A DNA stretch of 64,000 nucleotides from positions 744,001 to 808,000 of the forward strand of contig CBDCQQ010000004.1 of assembly GCA_965220665.1 (NCBI GenBank), given 5' to 3'. Source of the stretch: JAJDZL01 sp965220665. Its GTDB lineage: Bacteria; Pseudomonadota; Gammaproteobacteria; Arenicellales; JAJDZL01. Position numbers and translations under genes: made by a program. This document shows, in pieces, positions 9,913 through 20,900 of the stretch. The notes below the pieces were generated by a model. That model was not told the origin of the DNA and ran no database searches. It saw only the letters and a program-made list of their open reading frames with translations. How positions within the stretch are numbered: the stretch's first letter is position 1; each line of letters begins with the position of its first letter.

Positions 9913-11406
9913 ATGAGAAAACATAAACAGATACTCAGGCTGCATCACGAAAACGGCTGGCCGATGCGGCGCATTGCCGAGGTGCTTGATGCGGGTACCG
10001 CGACGGTTCACAACGTGCTGGCCCAGGCCCGGCGGGCCGGTGTGAGCTGGCCGCAGGCCGAGGGCATGGATGAGGCTGAGCTGATGCGGATTTTATATCC
10101 GAGGTCCGGGTGCGCCGGGCGCGCCGATGAGGTGGATTATGCCTGGGTGCGCGGTCAGCTGGGTCTGAAGTCGGTGACGTTGAAGCTTTTGTGGCAGGAG
10201 CTTTGCGAACGGCAGGGCTACGCCCACAGCTACGCCTGGTTCTGCCGCTGCTACAATGCATGGGCGAAAGAGGGGCGGCGCTCGATGCGCATGGATCATG
10301 TGCCGGGCGACATGGCCTATGTGGATTACTCGGGCCTGACTGCTGCGGTTGGCGTGCGCAGGGCGCAGATTTTCGTCGGTGCGCTGGGGGTGTCGCATTA
10401 CACCTATGCGCGTGCGGCGTGGACGCAGGGTCTTGAGGACTGGCTTGCGTGCAACACGCAGATGCTGGAATATTTTGGCGGGGCGCCGAACCTGATCGTG
10501 CCGGACAACCTGAAAAGTGCGGTCAGCAAAGCCTGCCGTTACGATCCGGATGCCAACGGCGTCTACCAGCAGTGGGCGGCACACTACGATGTGGCGGTGA
10601 TGCCGGCGCGGCCGTATCGTCCAAAGGACAAGGCGATTGTGGAAAATGCGGTGCAGCAGGTTCAGCGGTGGGTTCTGGCGCCGCTTCGCAATCAGCGCTT
10701 CGAGAGACTTTCGCAGCTGAACCAGGCGGTCCGCGGCCGGATCGAGCAGCTCAACGAGCGGCCGTTTTCGGATCGTCCGGGCAGCCGCCGGGAGATCTTC
10801 GAGTCGGTTGACCGGCCGGCTCTGCGGCCGCTGCCGCTGGCACCGTTTCATGCACTTGACATCAGAACCGCAAAAGTCGGTTGCGACTATCACGTCCAGT
10901 ATGCCCGGCACTGGTATTCGGTGCCCCACGAGCTGGTCGGCAAAGCGGTTGAGATCCGCGCCGATGCCGATGTGGTGACGGTGTTTTTCAAGGGCCGGCA
11001 GGTGTGCATGCATGTCAGACAGCCGCAGCATGGGCACTCGACTGTGGATTCGCACATGCCCAGGGCGCATGAGTTCATGCACAAATGGACGGCCGAGCGC
11101 ATCGAGGGCTGGGCCGCCGAGGTGGGCGAGGACTGCCGCGCGTTCGTGCAGGCAAGAATCAGCGAGGCGCGGCATGTCCAGCAGGTCAGCCGCAAGGCGC
11201 TGGGGCTGCTGTCGCTGAGCCGCGAATACGACAATGTGCGCCTCAATGCGGCCTGCCGCATCGCCAACCAGCAGGGACTGAGCCGTCTCGCACAGATTCG
11301 GGAGATTCTGACAAATGGCGCCGACCTGCGATGCCAGTCCGCCGAGCTGGATCTGCAGCTGCCGCAGGATCACGAAAACCTGCGCGGCGCAGACCAGTTC
11401 AAGTGA
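9913..11406 (+). CDS. istA: IS21 family transposase IstA
   Basis: 497 residues from the ATG at 9913, chosen because AAGGAGA at 9900-9906 is a good ribosome binding site at the right distance; earlier in-frame starts lie in the end repeats. The N-terminus has a helix-turn-helix (ILRLHHENGWPMRRIAEVLD). The integrase core shows the three acidic residues in GDMAYVDYSGL, NLIVPDNLKSAV and KDKAIVENAVQQVQRWV. A C-terminal segment with HWYSVPHELVGKAVEIRAD is typical of IstA. It makes the strand transfer of IS21 together with IstB. The gene appears intact. Confidence 0.95.
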   Translation: MRKHKQILRLHHENGWPMRRIAEVLDAGTATVHNVLAQARRAGVSWPQAEGMDEAELMRILYPRSGCAGRADEVDYAWVRGQLGLKSVTLKLLWQELCERQGYAHSYAWFCRCYNAWAKEGRRSMRMDHVPGDMAYVDYSGLTAAVGVRRAQIFVGALGVSHYTYARAAWTQGLEDWLACNTQMLEYFGGAPNLIVPDNLKSAVSKACRYDPDANGVYQQWAAHYDVAVMPARPYRPKDKAIVENAVQQVQRWVLAPLRNQRFERLSQLNQAVRGRIEQLNERPFSDRPGSRREIFESVDRPALRPLPLAPFHALDIRTAKVGCDYHVQYARHWYSVPHELVGKAVEIRADADVVTVFFKGRQVCMHVRQPQHGHSTVDSHMPRAHEFMHKWTAERIEGWAAEVGEDCRAFVQARISEARHVQQVSRKALGLLSLSREYDNVRLNAACRIANQQGLSRLAQIREILTNGADLRCQSAELDLQLPQDHENLRGADQFK

Positions 11407-11413
11407 GGGGTGC

Positions 11414-12181
11414 ATGATGAACAGACAGGTACTGACCAATCTGAGGAAGCTGTCGCTGGGATCGATGTCGCAGGCGCTGGAACACCAGCTTGAGCAGCCC
11501 GGCACTTATGAGGATCTCGGGTTCACTGAACGGCTGGGTCTGCTGGTCGATCACGAACTGCAGTGCCGACATCAGCGCCGCCTGCAGCGGCTGATCAAAG
11601 GCGCCGGTTTCCGCCTCGCCGCAAGCCTCGACGACATTGACTACCGCGCGTCGCGCGGCCTCAGCCGCCAGCAGATCGCCGAGCTGGGCCATTGCGGCTG
11701 GATCGAAAAAGCCCAGAACCTGCTGATCACCGGACCGTGCGGTTCGGGAAAATCGCATGTGGCCTGCGCACTCGGACGCTCGGCGTGCCTGCTCAATCAC
11801 GACGTGCGCTACCTGCGTCTGCCGTCGCTGCTGTCGCAGTTCGACCAGGCCAGAGCCACCGGTTCGTATCATCAGTTCATCCAGCGCCTCGGCCAGGTGT
11901 CGCTGGTGATCATCGACGACTGGGGCCTGCAGCCGCTGACGGCGGCCGACCGGCGCGACCTGATGGAACTGATGGATGTGCGCTACGGACGCCGCTCGGT
12001 CGCCATGGTCAGCCAGCTGCCGGTCGACAGCTGGCATTCAGCCATCGGCGACCCGACGCTGGCCGATGCCATCTTGGACCGGCTGATTCACAATGCCCAC
12101 CGCATTGCGCTGCAGGGCGAGTCGATGAGAAAACGAAACGCACTGGAACCGGCGGCGACGCATGAGCCAGGCCCCGCATAA
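11414..12181 (+). CDS. istB: IS21 helper ATPase IstB
   Basis: 255 residues from the ATG at 11414, seven bases after the istA stop; a second ATG follows directly. It is a DnaC/DnaA-like AAA+ ATPase with Walker A GPCGSGKSH near residue 110 and Walker B VIIDDWG near residue 168, followed by RYGRRSVAMVSQLPVDSWH (sensor region). IstB assembles on DNA with IstA and controls target choice and transposition. Intact frame. A strong hairpin follows the gene. Confidence 0.95.
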   Translation: MMNRQVLTNLRKLSLGSMSQALEHQLEQPGTYEDLGFTERLGLLVDHELQCRHQRRLQRLIKGAGFRLAASLDDIDYRASRGLSRQQIAELGHCGWIEKAQNLLITGPCGSGKSHVACALGRSACLLNHDVRYLRLPSLLSQFDQARATGSYHQFIQRLGQVSLVIIDDWGLQPLTAADRRDLMELMDVRYGRRSVAMVSQLPVDSWHSAIGDPTLADAILDRLIHNAHRIALQGESMRKRNALEPAATHEPGPA

Positions 12182-12192
12182 TAAGTCCATTA

Positions 12193-12268
12193 CCAACCCT
12201 GTGAAAAATTCCCTACGGCAAGTTCAAGCGTGCAGGCACGCTTGCCTACGGGTTTTTTAACAGGGTTG
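12193..12268 (+). terminator. Long hairpin and T-tract downstream of istB
   Basis: Nested inverted repeats: CAACCCTGT near 12195 pairs with ACAGGGTTG near 12260, AAAAA pairs with TTTTTT, and an inner stem AGCGTG / CACGCT closes the loop. GGGTTTTTT lies on the descending arm. It may end istAB transcription and also block transcription entering from the right. Confidence 0.6.
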
Positions 12269-12436
12269 CCAACCGACTTATTTACGCTCCTTGGCATATT
12301 GAACGCTGATTCTGACTTGACATCGGGAGGTGTTTCATCGTTAAATAAGAGACTGAAAAAGACACTGAGAAAGACACTGCCGGTTCCGAAAACAGGTGCC
12401 GCGTTCAGATAACTGTTTATTCCATGTTCGGATAAC

Positions 12437-14001
12437 AGTGTTTTCCAATTGCAAAATGAGTCTGAAATTAACCACGGAGCGGAAATAAACCTGTTAAAAA
12501 ATCCGTAAAAAAACAGTTGCGTAGCAACAAGGATATGCGCCTCCCAAAAGCGCGCAATTCCTGGTGTTTTTTATGGATTTATTCACAGGTTTATTCTGCG
12601 GTGATCGAATAAATCTTGCCAAAATTGAGTTTTTCTCTGCCATCCCATCTCAACCCTGCAGGCGTTGCTGCCGGGCAACCTCACTGAATAATTTCGTCCG
12701 CTCATCCTGCAGCCACTGTGCCGCTTCATTATCACTCATCCTCGCAGCCAGCGCATCAAGTTGTTCGAAACTCACCCCCGGTTTCAGATACTGCCATGCC
12801 TCCGGCAACGACTTGAGTTTCTCATACGGCGTCTGCACCCGTTCATACGGATAAAGTTTCTTCTGCCGGCCGCGTTCGTCAACCTCTCGTTTGGCAAACA
12901 GACACGGCCGATGATAGTTGACATAGACAAACAGACAGCTGCGATTGAATTCGTTCACCGCACCGGCACAATCCTGTGGGATATGCGCATGACCGAGCAG
13001 TTTTCGAATCACGTGCCCATTCTTGCACTCGACCAGCGCATTGTCATTGCTGTGCCGGGTGCGCGACTTGGTGAACTCAATGTGCAGTTTGTTCAAAAGC
13101 TCTGCCACTTTGTAGTTGATGTATTCACTGCCATTGTCGGTATGGAATCCAAGGATCTCAAACGGAAAGCCGTCAATCAGCATCTGCAGTGCCGGTATCA
13201 GATGCCGTTCAGTGATTTTCTCAACTGAAACAACACATTCGAACTGCGTGACCTGATCAACTGCGTTGATGTGATAAAGCCCCTTGCGACCATCCTGATC
13301 GCCCTGGTGGACCGTGTCAACGCGCAGATAGCCGGGCTTGCCATCCGGCTGCGGCCGTTTCCGGGTGCCAATGTCAATCTGCCGAGACTGCGTCTTCGCA
13401 CGCCAGGTGCGCTGACGCTGGTAGCTGGCAGACTTTCTCAGATTGTAAATGTGCGACACCGAAATGGTGGCCAGGCGCCGAAAGCGCTCATCGCCGTACT
13501 CGACCCAGGCCCGTTCAAATATTTTCTTCACCGCCAGACCATTGGGCACATCATGCAGCCGGTCCGTTTCCACCAACAGCGCAATGTCCTGCTCCGTGTA
13601 CCGGCGGGCAAATCGAACGCCGCCGACACGGCCACAACTGACCCGACCCTTGGTTCGATAGCACTTGACCAATCGGGCAACCTGCTGGCGCGAATAGCCG
13701 CTGACCTTCATCAGCAAACGAATCACCAGACCGCGCTGCTTCTTCGACAGCTTCGAATAATTGAAACGAATCAAAACACGCTCAATCCATCGATAGCGAG
13801 CCGCTTTGCTGTCGATCACCTCAAACACCACTGCCTGAGTACCTTCCAAAAACGCCTGCACGTCTTCCAGAGTCCTGATTTCTTCCAGTTTCATGATCGT
13901 CTTCATCCGCCTATGATGAACCCGATCACCTCGGTTTTTCAGACTCATTTCTCGTTGGAAACGGAATCCTGCTTCAGACTCATTTCTCGTTGGACAACAC
14001 T
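12437..14001 (-). mobile_element. Insertion sequence with rve-type transposase (IS481/IS3-like), innermost of the nest
   Basis: 1565 bp with inverted ends AGTGTTTTCCAATTGCAAAA (left) and AGTGTTGTCCAACGAGAAAT (right, complement), both continuing ATGAGTCTGAA. The five-base target duplication ATAAC is perfect at 12432-12436 and 14002-14006. Removing the element rebuilds a normal IS21 end repeat across the junction. A second copy of the end sequence lies just inside the right end at about 13938-13963. Family placement is uncertain: the transposase belongs to the retroviral-integrase superfamily. Confidence 0.88.
12650..13906 (-). CDS. Integrase-core (rve) transposase of the innermost IS
   Basis: About 418 residues from the ATG at 13906 (MKTIMKLEEI); an earlier ATG at 13948 lies inside the terminal repeat and is less likely. 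The N-terminal half has two helix-turn-helix-like stretches, LLMKVSGYSRQQVARLVKCY and ATISVSHIYNLRKSASYQR. The catalytic triad is visible in YLRVDTVHQGDQDG (Asp), GFHTDNGSEYINYKVAELLN (Asp) and NDNALVECKNGHVIRKLLGH (Glu). The frame is open throughout, so the enzyme may be active. Related proteins are usually annotated as integrase-catalytic-domain transposases; I cannot fix the IS family without a database. Confidence 0.85.
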   Translation of the reverse strand: MKTIMKLEEIRTLEDVQAFLEGTQAVVFEVIDSKAARYRWIERVLIRFNYSKLSKKQRGLVIRLLMKVSGYSRQQVARLVKCYRTKGRVSCGRVGGVRFARRYTEQDIALLVETDRLHDVPNGLAVKKIFERAWVEYGDERFRRLATISVSHIYNLRKSASYQRQRTWRAKTQSRQIDIGTRKRPQPDGKPGYLRVDTVHQGDQDGRKGLYHINAVDQVTQFECVVSVEKITERHLIPALQMLIDGFPFEILGFHTDNGSEYINYKVAELLNKLHIEFTKSRTRHSNDNALVECKNGHVIRKLLGHAHIPQDCAGAVNEFNRSCLFVYVNYHRPCLFAKREVDERGRQKKLYPYERVQTPYEKLKSLPEAWQYLKPGVSFEQLDALAARMSDNEAAQWLQDERTKLFSEVARQQRLQG

Positions 14002-14039
14002 ATAACTTTATTCGGCGTTCGGATTAAGTAGAATACGCA

Positions 14040-14201
14040 TGAGGAGTTTTTCAGCTCTGCGCGCACGGCGCCGATGACGTGAGCGGGCAGTTTGGAGAGG
14101 TTGGCGAGGGTTCTTTTCTTACATTTGCCGTCCTGCCAGTAGGATTCGCGCACGAGGATGGCGGGTGGCGAGTTTCTGTTTTTGACGGTTTCTACATACA
14201 T
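14040..14201 (-). pseudogene. IS1634 family transposase, N-terminal part (first 54 codons)
   Basis: Starts MYVETVKNRNSPPAILVRES and runs through KCKKRTLANLSKLPAHVIGA to AELKNSS, the start of an IS1634 transposase; compare the N-terminus of the intact copy at 33103 (GKRQKNTIANLTRL). Beyond the duplicated TGAGG the frame reads into the IS21 end and the innermost IS. It belongs with the C-terminal part at 8086-9641. Confidence 0.88.
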
Positions 14202-14284
14202 GGGTATTATTATATCTCATAAATAAGAGTAATAAGTTAATAAATTGATTGTAGTCATTATATTACATGGGTAGGTCTTGACGC

Positions 14285-14311
14285 AAAAAAATTCAACGAA
14301 AACCGTTGAAT
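14285..14311 (-). terminator. Rho-independent terminator inside the IS1634 end, upstream of its transposase
   Basis: ATTCAACG (14291-14298) and CGTTGAAT (14304-14311) form a perfect 8-bp stem with a five-base loop. On the minus strand it is followed by a run of seven T. It lies between the element end and the transposase start and points towards the transposase, so it would stop transcripts entering from outside. Confidence 0.65.
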
Positions 14312-14365
14312 ATCAATCGATAATGTCGCTTTTCAGACTGAAAACCGCTGGAACTTCGGTTTAAA

Positions 14366-14966
14366 TAATCGTGTCTGAATCGGGTAGTCTTTTTTGTAGT
14401 TTGTTTAGTAGTGTGCAAAATGCTGCCTGATTTTTTACGTTTCAGTCTGCTCCCCTTCGGACAGCGTCCTACCGGGAGCTGACTGAGAGTCTCACATTTA
14501 TGGGGAATGCTACATTACTGCTACTTTCAGCCTCGCACGCAGATGATTAGGAGAGTGGCATTGGTTTTTCAGGTCTGTTTAACCCACACACTACTAGGAA
14601 TTAGATTGTTGGAAATGCCTCTAAATATTTCTTTATCACCTGTCTCTCAGAATCCATATAAGATTTTTATCTAGTGTCAAATCACCCGTTTTTAAGCAGA
14701 AATCCGTAAATGTTGATCAGTAGTGAAGCTTGGGGAAAGCGAAAAGCCGAGTGCGGCGGCGCATTTTGGCAGTCGCCTGCGAAAGTGCGCGGTATTTACG
14801 ATTTTTGCCGACAGCCGTCCCTCCGGAACCCCCCGGATGTCTGCTAAATTGAGAGTGGGAATGAACTAAGCGGCGCGCAGGAACTACCGCTGGGCAAGTC
14901 TTTTGCGTCTTTTGCGCTCTTTGTCGCGCAGGACCCAGCCCAGCCGCTTTCAGTTCAGGGCATTTA
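14366..14966. other. 600-bp leader region of the giant surface protein
   Basis: No supported gene. It must hold the promoter of the giant Calx-beta protein, but no clear -35/-10 pair or operator stood out. A 95-residue minus-strand open frame (14717-15004) has no recognisable family and overlaps the start of the giant gene, so it is not called. Confidence 0.4.
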
Positions 14967-17900
14967 ATGGCGATGAAATCACCACGTATCACAAGCATAA
15001 TCACGAAGTCTATTGCTGTCTTTGCCGGTGTGGCTTTATATGTGGCTGCACATTTGTTTACTGTTGGTGCTTATGCTCAGACACCGCCGTCCATCACTCT
15101 ATCCGTCCCAGCTGGTACCGAGTTGGAAGAAGGCGATGGCAATACTACAGTAACCGTCACTGCAACACTGAATCAAGCGCGAACCAGTAATACAGTCATC
15201 ACCTTAACCCTGGGTGGCAGCGCGAAGTCTACCGACTATACTGTCGTGCAGAATCCGGTGGTTACAATTGCCGATGGGCAAACAACAGGCTCGGCAGATT
15301 TGATTCTGCGACCAGTTGACGATAGTTTTTACGAGGGGCAAGAATTCATCGAGGTGGCGGGTGCAGCAGATGGTGTAACGGTATCCAACGCTGAAATACC
15401 CTTAATTGATAGTGAACAAAAACCAAGTCTGTCACTTCGGTCAACAAGGAAAGATAGTGATCGCAGCAGCAATTTCAAAGAAGGCGAGTCCGCGACACTG
15501 GTTATTACCTTAGATCTTCAAGGTGCTGTATTGGAAAGCGCAACCACTGGCACGATTAAACATGCTGCGGGCTTGACGTACGGTCCAAATTATCATTCTG
15601 CGGCGGAAGCGGACTATTATTATGTTGAGGGCAGTGCGACACGTACCAGAACGTTTACTTTTCCGAAAAATTCGGTCCGACATTCGTTCGAAATCCCAAT
15701 AACAATAGTTGATGATGAAGATAGAGAAATAAACGAAATCGTATATGTCGATGTCAAACTTGAAGTTTCAAGTACAGTCTCGATTGATGCAAAAAGACTT
15801 TCCTTAGCTTCAATCGATTATTCGGATCAACCAACAATTTTTGAGCTGCAGTGTTCAGAGTCTGAGTTCTATGCTGGGGAGTCAACAGATATAGATTGCA
15901 GAGTTCGTGCTATTAACAGCGGGTCTTTACCAACCAAGAATTATTCGATCACATACACGGCAGAAGATGCCGCAAAAGTAGATCCTGATTCAATGACTTT
16001 TGAAGTGCAATCGGGTCAACGGGAATCATCTAAACAGACCATAGAATTCCTTTATGACAGTACCGGTGCCCAAGCTGTAAATAATGCGAAATATACGGCA
16101 ATGATTTCACCTAGCGACGAGATTTCAGAAGCAGGATTTTATACTTTTACTGTTTATGGTCCAGCTGATCCCACTTTTCAAGTCAATTCCTTTTCTGAGG
16201 GTTGGAGTACGAATACAGCTTTCACAGTGGGTAGTTTTGTGTATACCTTGTCTTTTTGGACCCCCTTTCCGGTCAATATTAGTGGCGGAAGCAAAAGGAT
16301 GGACATACAACTTGACAGCGGATTGTCTTTCATGGACTGTCATACGCCGACGGGCGCACCTGGAATAATTTGTCGTTACAAAGTGCAGTCGGGGGATTAC
16401 GATTTTGACGGAACACTTGTAATTCCGACAGGAGCAGTAAAATTTACTCAATGGTGCTCCCAGCGGAATCCCGCTGTATGCGGAAGTGTTGTAAATCCGC
16501 TGCCGAGTGAGCCTGTACCACTCACCACACATAGAGGCAATATTTACGGTGGTACGTTTGCTATTGAATTGACAGTCTCACCGAAAACGTTTCAAGAGGG
16601 CGAATCCGAGCAGGAACTTGAAGTTCTGGCTACCAATGCCGCTGAAATACCCTGGTACGAAGATATCGTTATCCCTTTGAAATTCATAGACATTTCAACG
16701 AGCAGCGGCGACTATTCGATAAGAGGAACACAAAGCGTAACTATTCCCGCGAATCAAAAGACGGCGACTTTGAAAGGTCTTTTTATCACGCCTGTTAATG
16801 ACTTCACACAGGAAAGTGATGTTGAAATACTGCATCTCACAGGCGACAGTGATGCTGCAATGGAAAATTTCGTTCGCCCCGTCGAACTTCGTATCCTTGA
16901 TGCTGCAGGCATAAAACTATCTTCATCTTCTACTGAAATTGCCGAGGACAGTGGCCAGCAGCAAATCGTGATTACTGCTGAGTGGGGAGATTCTAAAGAC
17001 ACGGTACTTGCGAAGGATCTCGACATTGAATTGCAATGGAGTGGGTCAGCGGGTGCCGGAGACTACACGCGAAGTGGTGGTAATTCAGTCACGATTCCGG
17101 CGAACGCGCAGTCCGGCACTGCGACCGTGTCCATCACGCCGACTGACGACAAGCTACTGGAGGGAGACGAGACGATCGTTATCAGCGGCTCGGCACCAGG
17201 TCGTTCTATCGCGTCCGCGAGCCTCATTCTCGAGGACGACGAAGAAACTCCGGCGGTGACGATCAAGGTTAACCCGGATTCATTCAATGAAAGCGCTCCT
17301 GATTCAAACATCACGGTGAGCGCGGCATTTGACCCGGGTGTCGCAATGGCAACGAACGAAACCACGCTTACGATCAATCTTGCGGGCACGGCGAAACGGG
17401 TGGACGACTATGCTGCGGCGTGGATTCCCGCGAACCGACAGATCAAGATTCAGCCACAGTCCTTGGTCGGTGACAACACCGTCAACATATTCCTGGATCT
17501 GGTTGACGATCAGGTGAGCGAACCGGAGGAAACGATTGTGGTGGAGGGCACGGCGACGGCGGGCGGTGAAAGTTTGGTTGTGAAAGTGGCCACCATCACG
17601 ATTACGGATGATGATGAGTTAGGGATCAACCTTGACCCGCTAGAATTGAAAGTTGACGAGGGCGCTAAGGCGACATACGAGGTGTGGCTTGGCACCAAGC
17701 CCATCGGCGATGTTACGGTTTCACTATCAAGCACCGACGCGAATGTTGCTAAAGTGGAAGCGGCTGCCGACCAGTCCCAGACGCTGACGTTTACGCCTAC
17801 GGACTGGAATGACAAGCAGGTGGTAACGGTGAACGGCGTGGAGGATGACCGCAACAATGTGGACGACAAGCGCACAGCGGAGATCCGGCACACAACAACC

Positions 17901-20900
17901 GGCGGAGGCTACGATGACGTTGAGGAGGCTACGCTTGCGGTGACGGTGACGGACAACGATGAAGCGTCTTCGTTCTCGGTTGGTGATGCTTCTGAGACCG
18001 AAGGGAATTCGCTTAGTTTCACAGTAAGCCGAGCAGGAGCTAAAGGCGACAGTGCGTCGGTGGAATGGAACACAGCCGAAGATACTGATGGAACACATGC
18101 GGCGGCTTCAACTGATTACACCGAGCAAACTACCGCACAGGTGCTGAATTTCAGCGCCGGAGATACTGAAAAAACCATCACAGTACTCACAGCCCAGGAT
18201 GCGTTGGATGAATATAGCGAAACCTTTCTGGTTAAATTGAGTTCTCCAAGCACTGGAACATCAATCTCTGATGACACTGCTACAGGTACCATCACCGACG
18301 ATGACCCGACGACGGTGACGCTGGCGCGCGCCGGCAGCGGTTTCATCGACGAGGCGGGCGGCAGCGAGGAGATCACCATTACCCTGGGACGCGCGCTTGA
18401 AACAGGAGAAAGCGTGACGGTGCCCTTGACTGTTACAGGCGCCACGGTGACCACGCACTACACGCTGGCGCTCAAGGATGCCACCACCGGTGTGTCGCTG
18501 TCGACCGCGAATCCGCACAGTGCACAGAACCCGGCGGTGACCCTGAGCGGCAACGGATTAACTGAAGCAACGCTAACTCTGACGGCGGTGGAGACGACAG
18601 ACACCACCGAACGCACGGCAAGCGTTGCCTACGGCAGCGGCACAAGAGCGCCCACTGCTGCTGGCCTTGACGGCGGCATCACGCCATCGGGCAGCCCGGT
18701 AACGGTGCCGATTGCCGACAACGATGCGCAGATCAGTGTTGAAGCGGCTTCAGCTGCAGAAGGCGATGCGGTCGAGTTTGAAGTCACATTGCCGCGCGCT
18801 GCGCCTGCAAGCGGTGTGACGGTTGACTATGCCACCTCAGACGGACGGGGCAATGCCGATGATGAGACCTACCAGGTGGCGACATCAACAGCAGACTATA
18901 CGGCGGCGGCGCAGAATGCATCGATCACGATTGCTGCAGGTGATACTGCCGGCACGATATCGATCGCAACAGCGGATGACACGACCTATGAGAGTGATCA
19001 TTACTTTACGCTGACGCTGACAGGCAGTTCCCGCATGAGTACGGCCGGCGGTTCTGCCATCGGCACCATCACGGATGCCGGTGATCTGCCGGTGATTGCG
19101 TTTGCTTCCGCCACGGGTTCGGTGGCAGAGAATGCAGGCGCCGCTTCGGTGACGGCATCAAGAACCGGCGCCAGCCTGGTTGCATCAACAGTCGGTTATG
19201 CGACTGCGGATGGCACGGCGGAAGCGGGCAGTGACTATACCGCGGCCGCTGCGGACAGTGAGCTGAGTTTTGCTTCAGGCGAAACAGGCAAGACGATTTC
19301 GGTGGCCATTGCCAATGATGTGCTGCATGAGGGCAATGAGACCTTTGAGGTGACCTTGAGTGGTGTCACGCATGCAACGCTAGGCTCGGCTGCGACACAC
19401 GAGGTGACGATCACCGATGACGATGCGGCGCCGACTGCGATCACGCTGTCGGTGGATGCGGATACCGGGACGAACAACATTCAGTCATCCATATCCGAAG
19501 GCGGCGGCGCGAAGACGGTACGGGTGACTGCGACGATCACCTCGGCGACGAGGTTTGCCGAAGACAAGGAGGTCACCGTTGAGATTGGTCATGCCGACGA
19601 CAGTGCGACAGAGGGCACGGACTACACACAGGTCGGCACCCTGACGATCACCATTGCTGCGGGTGAGGAAAGCGGACATGCTGATTTCACACTGACGCCG
19701 GACAATGATGTCATCGATGAGGCGAACGAGTCGATTGCAGTGAAAGGCTCCTTAAGCGGTGTAACGTTTACCGATACAGCGATTGGCCTTGACGATGACG
19801 ATGCGGCGCCGACTGCGATCACGCTGTCGGTGGATGCGGATACGGGGGAGAACGGTGTTCAGTCATCGGTATCCGAAGGCGGCGGCGCGAAGACGGTTCG
19901 GGTGACTGCGACGATCACCTCGGCGACGAGGTTTGCCGAAGACAAGGAGGTCACCGTTGAGATCGGCCATGCAGACGACAGTGCGACAGAGGGCACCGAC
20001 TACACGGAGGTCGATGACCTGACGATCACCGTTGATGCCGGTAAGGCGAGCGGACATGTTGATTTCACGCTGACGCCTGACAATGATGTCATCGATGAGG
20101 CGGATGAGTCGATTGCAGTGAACGGCACTTTAAGCGGTGTAACGGTTGCCGGTACAGCGATTGTGCTTGCCGATGACGATGATGCGCCGAGCGGCATCCG
20201 GCTCAGCACCAGTCCTTCAGCAGTAGCCGAAGACGGCGGCGAAACCGAGATTACGGTGACCGCTGCAGTTGAAGGCGGCACCACCTACAGCGAAGAAAAG
20301 ACAGTCACCGTTGAAGTGGGTGATGCGTCAGACAGTGCAGATGAAGGCACTGATTACGGGACGGTGGGCAGGCAGACCTTTACCATTGCTGCCGGCAGCG
20401 CCGCGGGCGAGGTGGAATTCGACCTGACGCCGACAAACGACGGTACAGACGAGCCGCGGGAGGTCATCACTGTAGACGGTTCGGTGACAGGGGAGACCGT
20501 TCATGATTCGCAGATCATCCTCACCGACGACGACCCAACCACTGTGACACTGGCGCGTACCACAAGCGGCTTCATAGACGAGGCGGGCGGCAGCGAGGAG
20601 ATCACCATTACCCTGGGACGCGCGCTTGAAACAGGAGAAAGCGTGACAGTGCCTTTGACTGTTACAGGGGCCACGGTAACGACGCACTACACGCTTGCCC
20701 TAAAGAGCGCGCCTGCCGGAGTGTCACTTAACACTTCCAGCCTGCACAGTGCACAGAACCCGGCGGTGACCCTGAGCGGCAACGGATTAACTGAAGCAAC
20801 GCTAACTCTGACGGCGGTGGAGACGACAGACACCACCGAACGCACGGCAAGCGTTGCCTACGGCAGCGGCACAAGAGCGCCCACTGCTGCTGGCCTTGAC

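Larger units (their letters stand above)
9642..14039 (+). mobile_element. IS21-type element (istAB), middle shell of the nest
   Basis: Ends are TGCGTAATAAACACTTATCC on the left and, as complement, TGCGTATTCTACTTAATCCG on the right (TG...CA ends). The flanks carry a five-base duplication TGAGG at 9637-9641 and 14040-14044. The element is 4398 bp as it stands and about 2.8 kb without the element nested at 12437-14001. It encodes istA and istB and has several copies of a 22-24 bp end repeat on both sides, as IS21 elements do. It sits inside the IS1634-type transposase gene. Confidence 0.9.
8002..14359 (-). mobile_element. IS1634-type (IS4 superfamily) element, outer shell of a three-level transposon nest
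   Basis: Inverted ends CCTAAGTTCCAG (8002-8013) and CTGGAACTTCGG (14348-14359) are flanked by the six-base target duplication TTTAAA (7996-8001 and 14360-14365). Without the inserted IS21-type element and its 5-bp duplication it is about 1955 bp, close to the 2055-bp IS1634-type copy at 31286. Its transposase gene is interrupted at codon 54 or so. The end sequences resemble those of the second copy (both contain AAGTTC), which supports the boundaries. Confidence 0.9.

Noticed and set aside
10093..11505. Long minus-strand open frame of 470 residues opposite istA
   Set aside because: It is the antisense shadow of a clear istA gene in GC-rich sequence.
14717..15004. Minus-strand 95-residue open frame upstream of the giant adhesin gene
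   Set aside because: No recognisable family, no ribosome binding site noted, and it overlaps the adhesin start and signal peptide on the other strand.
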